Assembly: GCA_001579985.1 (NCBI GenBank)
Contig: LRSR01009335.1
Span: 1-49,246 of the forward strand
Direction of reading: 5' to 3'
Source: Hypsibius dujardini
Taxonomy: Eukaryota; Tardigrada; Eutardigrada; Parachela; Hypsibiidae
Length of the DNA: 49,246 nt
Made by a program: the position numbers and the translations under genes. Under the pieces are notes generated by a model that was not told the origin of the DNA, searched no databases, and was given only the letters and a program-made list of their open reading frames with translations. Numbering within the stretch: position 1 is the stretch's first letter; every line of letters starts with the position of its first letter. Shown here piece after piece: positions 46,901-49,246 of this stretch.

Positions 46901-48496
46901 TTTAGCCTTTTTCTTTTCGCCCATCCCCTCCGTCCGGCCGTCCGTCCCTCCGTCCGGCCGGCGGCGGCGGCTAGCTTTTTTTCACTTCCTCCATCCCCTT
47001 ATCCCTTATCCTTTATCCATATCAAATTCTCTTTTATCGGAGAGATCAAACACAACCCACACACAGAGACTCTATAGAGTGATACTATGAAGGTCGCCGC
47101 CCACTCCCACGACTCGGTCTCTCCCCATGAAAGGAGAGTGTGTTTTCCTCGTGCATTCTCCCGGACCCTCCCAACCATACCCCGCAGAGCACCCACACTG
47201 CAGTGTGTACTTACCAATGATCTGCACGTCATACTGCAGCTGGAACCGCGCACTCAACGGGGACCGCCGCAGCAGGCCGATCAGTTGGGCCTGCGGGATC
47301 CCGTCCACGGAGACCCCGTCCACGGCGGTGATGCGGTCGCCCACACGAAACAGTCCGTCCCTGTTGGGGACAAGAGAAACGGGAAAAACATACGTCTTTA
47401 CCTTTGACACAAACAACTAACGATGAAAAATGGTCTGTGCAAAATTGAGTCCGGCTTATTCCTTGGTCACACACTTTCTTCTCGCCTGCTAAAACTAATC
47501 AATAGCTGTTTTGGTATTGTTAAACTTAGCATAAATATCGCAGTAAATTGTGTTTAACCTTTTCCCAACTAGAATTTAATTTTGAATCGATTGAAATAAG
47601 CGAAATTGTTTCAGGGAGTTAGGGGGCGGAGCTGTTATAAAACCTCTGAAAATACACTCCCAGACCCAGTCCTTTTTGAAAAGTACCGATAGCTCCGCCC
47701 CTTGATATGCGAAAAATATTTCACTGACGCCGATTGATTTGAAATTGAATTCTGAGTGAAACGGTCAAGCAAAGTTGATTTCGACACTGAATTCCATCAT
47801 ACGAAAATTTCCCGTAACTAACTTGAGGTCAGAAAACGACGCACGCTGTGAACGAGCGAAATTGTTGTTGCGATAAGACTAAATTGAATATATGTAAAAA
47901 AATAGCCCAGTAATAGTAACTGGTTAATATTTTATTAATTACATGGTAAATGATGTGGAAAATGGTTGTGCGGGTAAAAACAACTGGAATGTGACGCGTG
48001 TGGGTGGGTATGCATGCATGTATAGGGGCACGTATCAGTATATGTCTATGTACCTATCAGCAGGACTTCCAGGCCGGATGCGGGTGATGAAGAACTGCCC
48101 CCTTCCCTCGTCACCGGCGCGGCTGCCACCGCGGATGGTTAAACCAAAGTTCTCGTTCTCTTTCTCCACCGTGACGGTGGTGTTCTTCTGAAGGCATTGG
48201 TTGTCGGTCCTCCGGTAGGAAGGAGCTGCAAAAAAAGCCGGTCCGGGATTTATAGGCGAATGCTTTGATCAGTTATAATTTTAACTATTTAAAAGAGGAT
48301 CCAGGGGCGAGGGGCGGGGCGGGGGCGGGGGTCCACCCCCAGGATTGACGTACCGGAAGGAAGGGGAAATTTGATTTCCAGCCGTAAATGTTGGCCGGCA
48401 CTGCGGAGCAGGTTGATGATCTCCACGTGGGAGAGGTTGGCGGTCTGGGTGCCGTTGACCGCGACCAGATAGTCGCCGCATTCCAGGAGATCACAC
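40974..48496 (-). CDS. GRIP: Glutamate receptor-interacting protein (GRIP), multi-PDZ scaffold; 5' end outside the window
   Basis: Nine minus-strand exons, 48496-48354, 48225-48054, 47360-47215, 46882-46717, 45618-45210, 45153-44810, 43171-42882, 42161-41473 and 41162-40974, joined by consistent GT-AG phases (2548 nt). GRIP anchors AMPA-type glutamate receptors and other membrane proteins. Seen in order: the second half of PDZ1 (CGDYLVAVNGTQTANLSH), PDZ2 (NFGLTIRGG; VGDRITAVDGVSV), PDZ3 (SIADRCGALGAGDRILSIDG), a Ser/Pro linker, a PDZ6-like domain (PWGIGFAYRRQDGFADIIVH; KVGDIIASINGRPM), the conserved SVDSAVESWES, a long linker with poly-His, and PDZ7 (YDDFGFSLSDGAFEKGVYVN; DLDCCMAVPLIAGAG). 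Animal GRIPs normally have seven PDZs; PDZ4 and PDZ5 are not found. Each PDZ except the last is split by a phase-2 intron after an Arg. Exon 7 has a Gln run. The start and first half of PDZ1 lie to the right. Confidence 0.95.
42335..42490. repeat. GACACA hexanucleotide repeat in GRIP intron
   Basis: Interrupted GACACA/GGCACA words on the plus strand, that is TGTGTC in the sense of GRIP transcription, inside the intron 42162-42881. Same unit and same transcriptional sense as in the Shal introns. Confidence 0.88.
43172..44809. other. GRIP intron inside the PDZ6-like domain
   Basis: Searched on both strands for the exons of PDZ4 and PDZ5; none is visible. It contains GACA-type words near the exon (43200-43445), a GC-rich island at 43590-43960 with an open plus-strand frame, three ~25-bp copies of GCATGGTAGGCC-type repeats at 44340-44405, and an AT-rich block (44600-44710). 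Confidence 0.6.
46199..46336. repeat. 16-bp minisatellite in GRIP intron
   Basis: About nine copies of a 16-bp unit around CAGGCAGACACTTTC, alternating with GGACAGACACGTTC variants, so that a higher-order unit of ~48 bp is visible. The intron 45619-46716 also holds a duplicated AGGACGCAGGCAAGCCAGTG at about 45820 and 46140. Confidence 0.9.
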
Positions 48497-49246
48497 CTGC
48501 GGAACAGTGAAAGAGATCCATTTGTTGCCGTGGGATTGAGTTACAAATGTACAGTTAAATTACTGCTCCATCATCGATGCGACATGCCGCAAAAAAAAAC
48601 ATTGTTGTAGTAGAACGTAAATAATCTGGCGATACTCTGGTCAATATATCAATCTTCTGACTGATCCCTCAATCATTAAGTGGCACGGGTAAATATTCAA
48701 CCACGGGGTAGGTTCATCGATCGAATTGAGAAGTATTTATAAAGTTATCCACCAAATACAGAAATTTCACTCTTGGTCAACAGCAGCGACCCCAAACGCG
48801 ATAATAAATTATCTCGCGAAAAAAAGCAGCCCTCCTTCAATGCTTAAAACGAAGCGCCCCGTTAATCGACTATTTAGCAGGATCCCTGAGGCTTAAATAG
48901 CCAATCTACTGCGTATTTACCTGGCGGTGCGTAATCTGATTTAGTGCTCAATTTTGCTAAAACGTTTCCGCCATAAAATTCAACCTCTCAAGCATAAACA
49001 CCGTATACACCGTATATTTTGCCCATCATAACGAACTCTTCAGCACCAACCGTGACCATCGCACTTTCTCACAACTACTCATCGTACCTTGTTATTTTCA
49101 GCGGGCGGAAATCAAAGTCGCCCTCGGGTCAACAAATTAAAAAGATCCCCCCCCCCAAAATAACCTCTAATCTGATCCGCATTTCTCTATACACCGATAC
49201 ACATCGGTAAAGTGTGTGTACTGTAAACGGAGACACAGACATCCAA
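48497..49246. other. GRIP intron upstream of the PDZ1 second-half exon
   Basis: No exon for the first half of PDZ1 is visible on the minus strand up to the window edge, so GRIP continues to the right. There is a poly-C tract at 49148-49155. No other gene is seen. Confidence 0.6.

Overview
This window is animal nuclear DNA. Its genes have many exons with GT-AG (and two apparent GC-AG) splice sites, and they encode metazoan proteins: a Kv4/Shal potassium channel, the synaptic scaffold GRIP, USP4/11/15, STOML2, CCDC51/MITOK, NUDT8, TMEM128 and RPB8. Introns range from about 55 bp to several kb and are filled with microsatellites (TGTC, TGTGTC, CAAT, CA). The set fits a compact bilaterian genome, probably an ecdysozoan such as a crustacean or tardigrade, but the sequence alone does not fix the species. 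All exon coordinates below were joined by hand from splice signals, reading-frame phase and family similarity. For every complete gene the summed exon lengths are divisible by three.

Layout. 1-3.9 kb: pentanucleotide satellite and low-complexity DNA, no convincing gene. 3.96-4.44 kb: two exons of a Na+/K+-ATPase alpha-like gene without the rest of the gene. 6.0-8.0 kb: STOML2 (+), convergent with TMEM128 (-, 8.2-9.8 kb). 11.15-11.6 kb: RPB8 (+), coding region in one exon. 12.15-15.46 kb: a transposon cluster, made of an apparently intact 5-exon Tigger/pogo element, a second deleted relative sharing its end, and a 497-bp hAT-type MITE inside the second. 16.0-20.8 kb: a complete 15-exon USP4/11/15-type deubiquitinase (+). 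21.0-22.4 kb: three MITE or fold-back elements around and inside NUDT8 (-, 21.4-22.9 kb). 23.5-25.4 kb: CCDC51/MITOK (+), head-to-head with NUDT8. 25.4-30.4 kb: low-complexity upstream DNA. 30.4-40.2 kb: complete 11-exon Shal (+). 41.0-48.5 kb and off the right edge: GRIP (-), convergent with Shal and 5'-incomplete.

Functional themes. Three neighbours act in mitochondria (STOML2 at the inner membrane, NUDT8 as a CoA diphosphatase, CCDC51 as the pore of the mitochondrial KATP channel); NUDT8 and CCDC51 share a 574-bp divergent promoter region. Shal and GRIP are both neuronal membrane proteins and lie tail to tail. I see no operon-like or defence-like system. The most unusual items are the apparently intact Tigger element with a non-autonomous relative in the window carrying the same terminal bases, a dispersed ~125-bp fold-back family (three copies), a GRIP gene that seems to lack PDZ4 and PDZ5, and an isolated Na+/K+-ATPase gene fragment.
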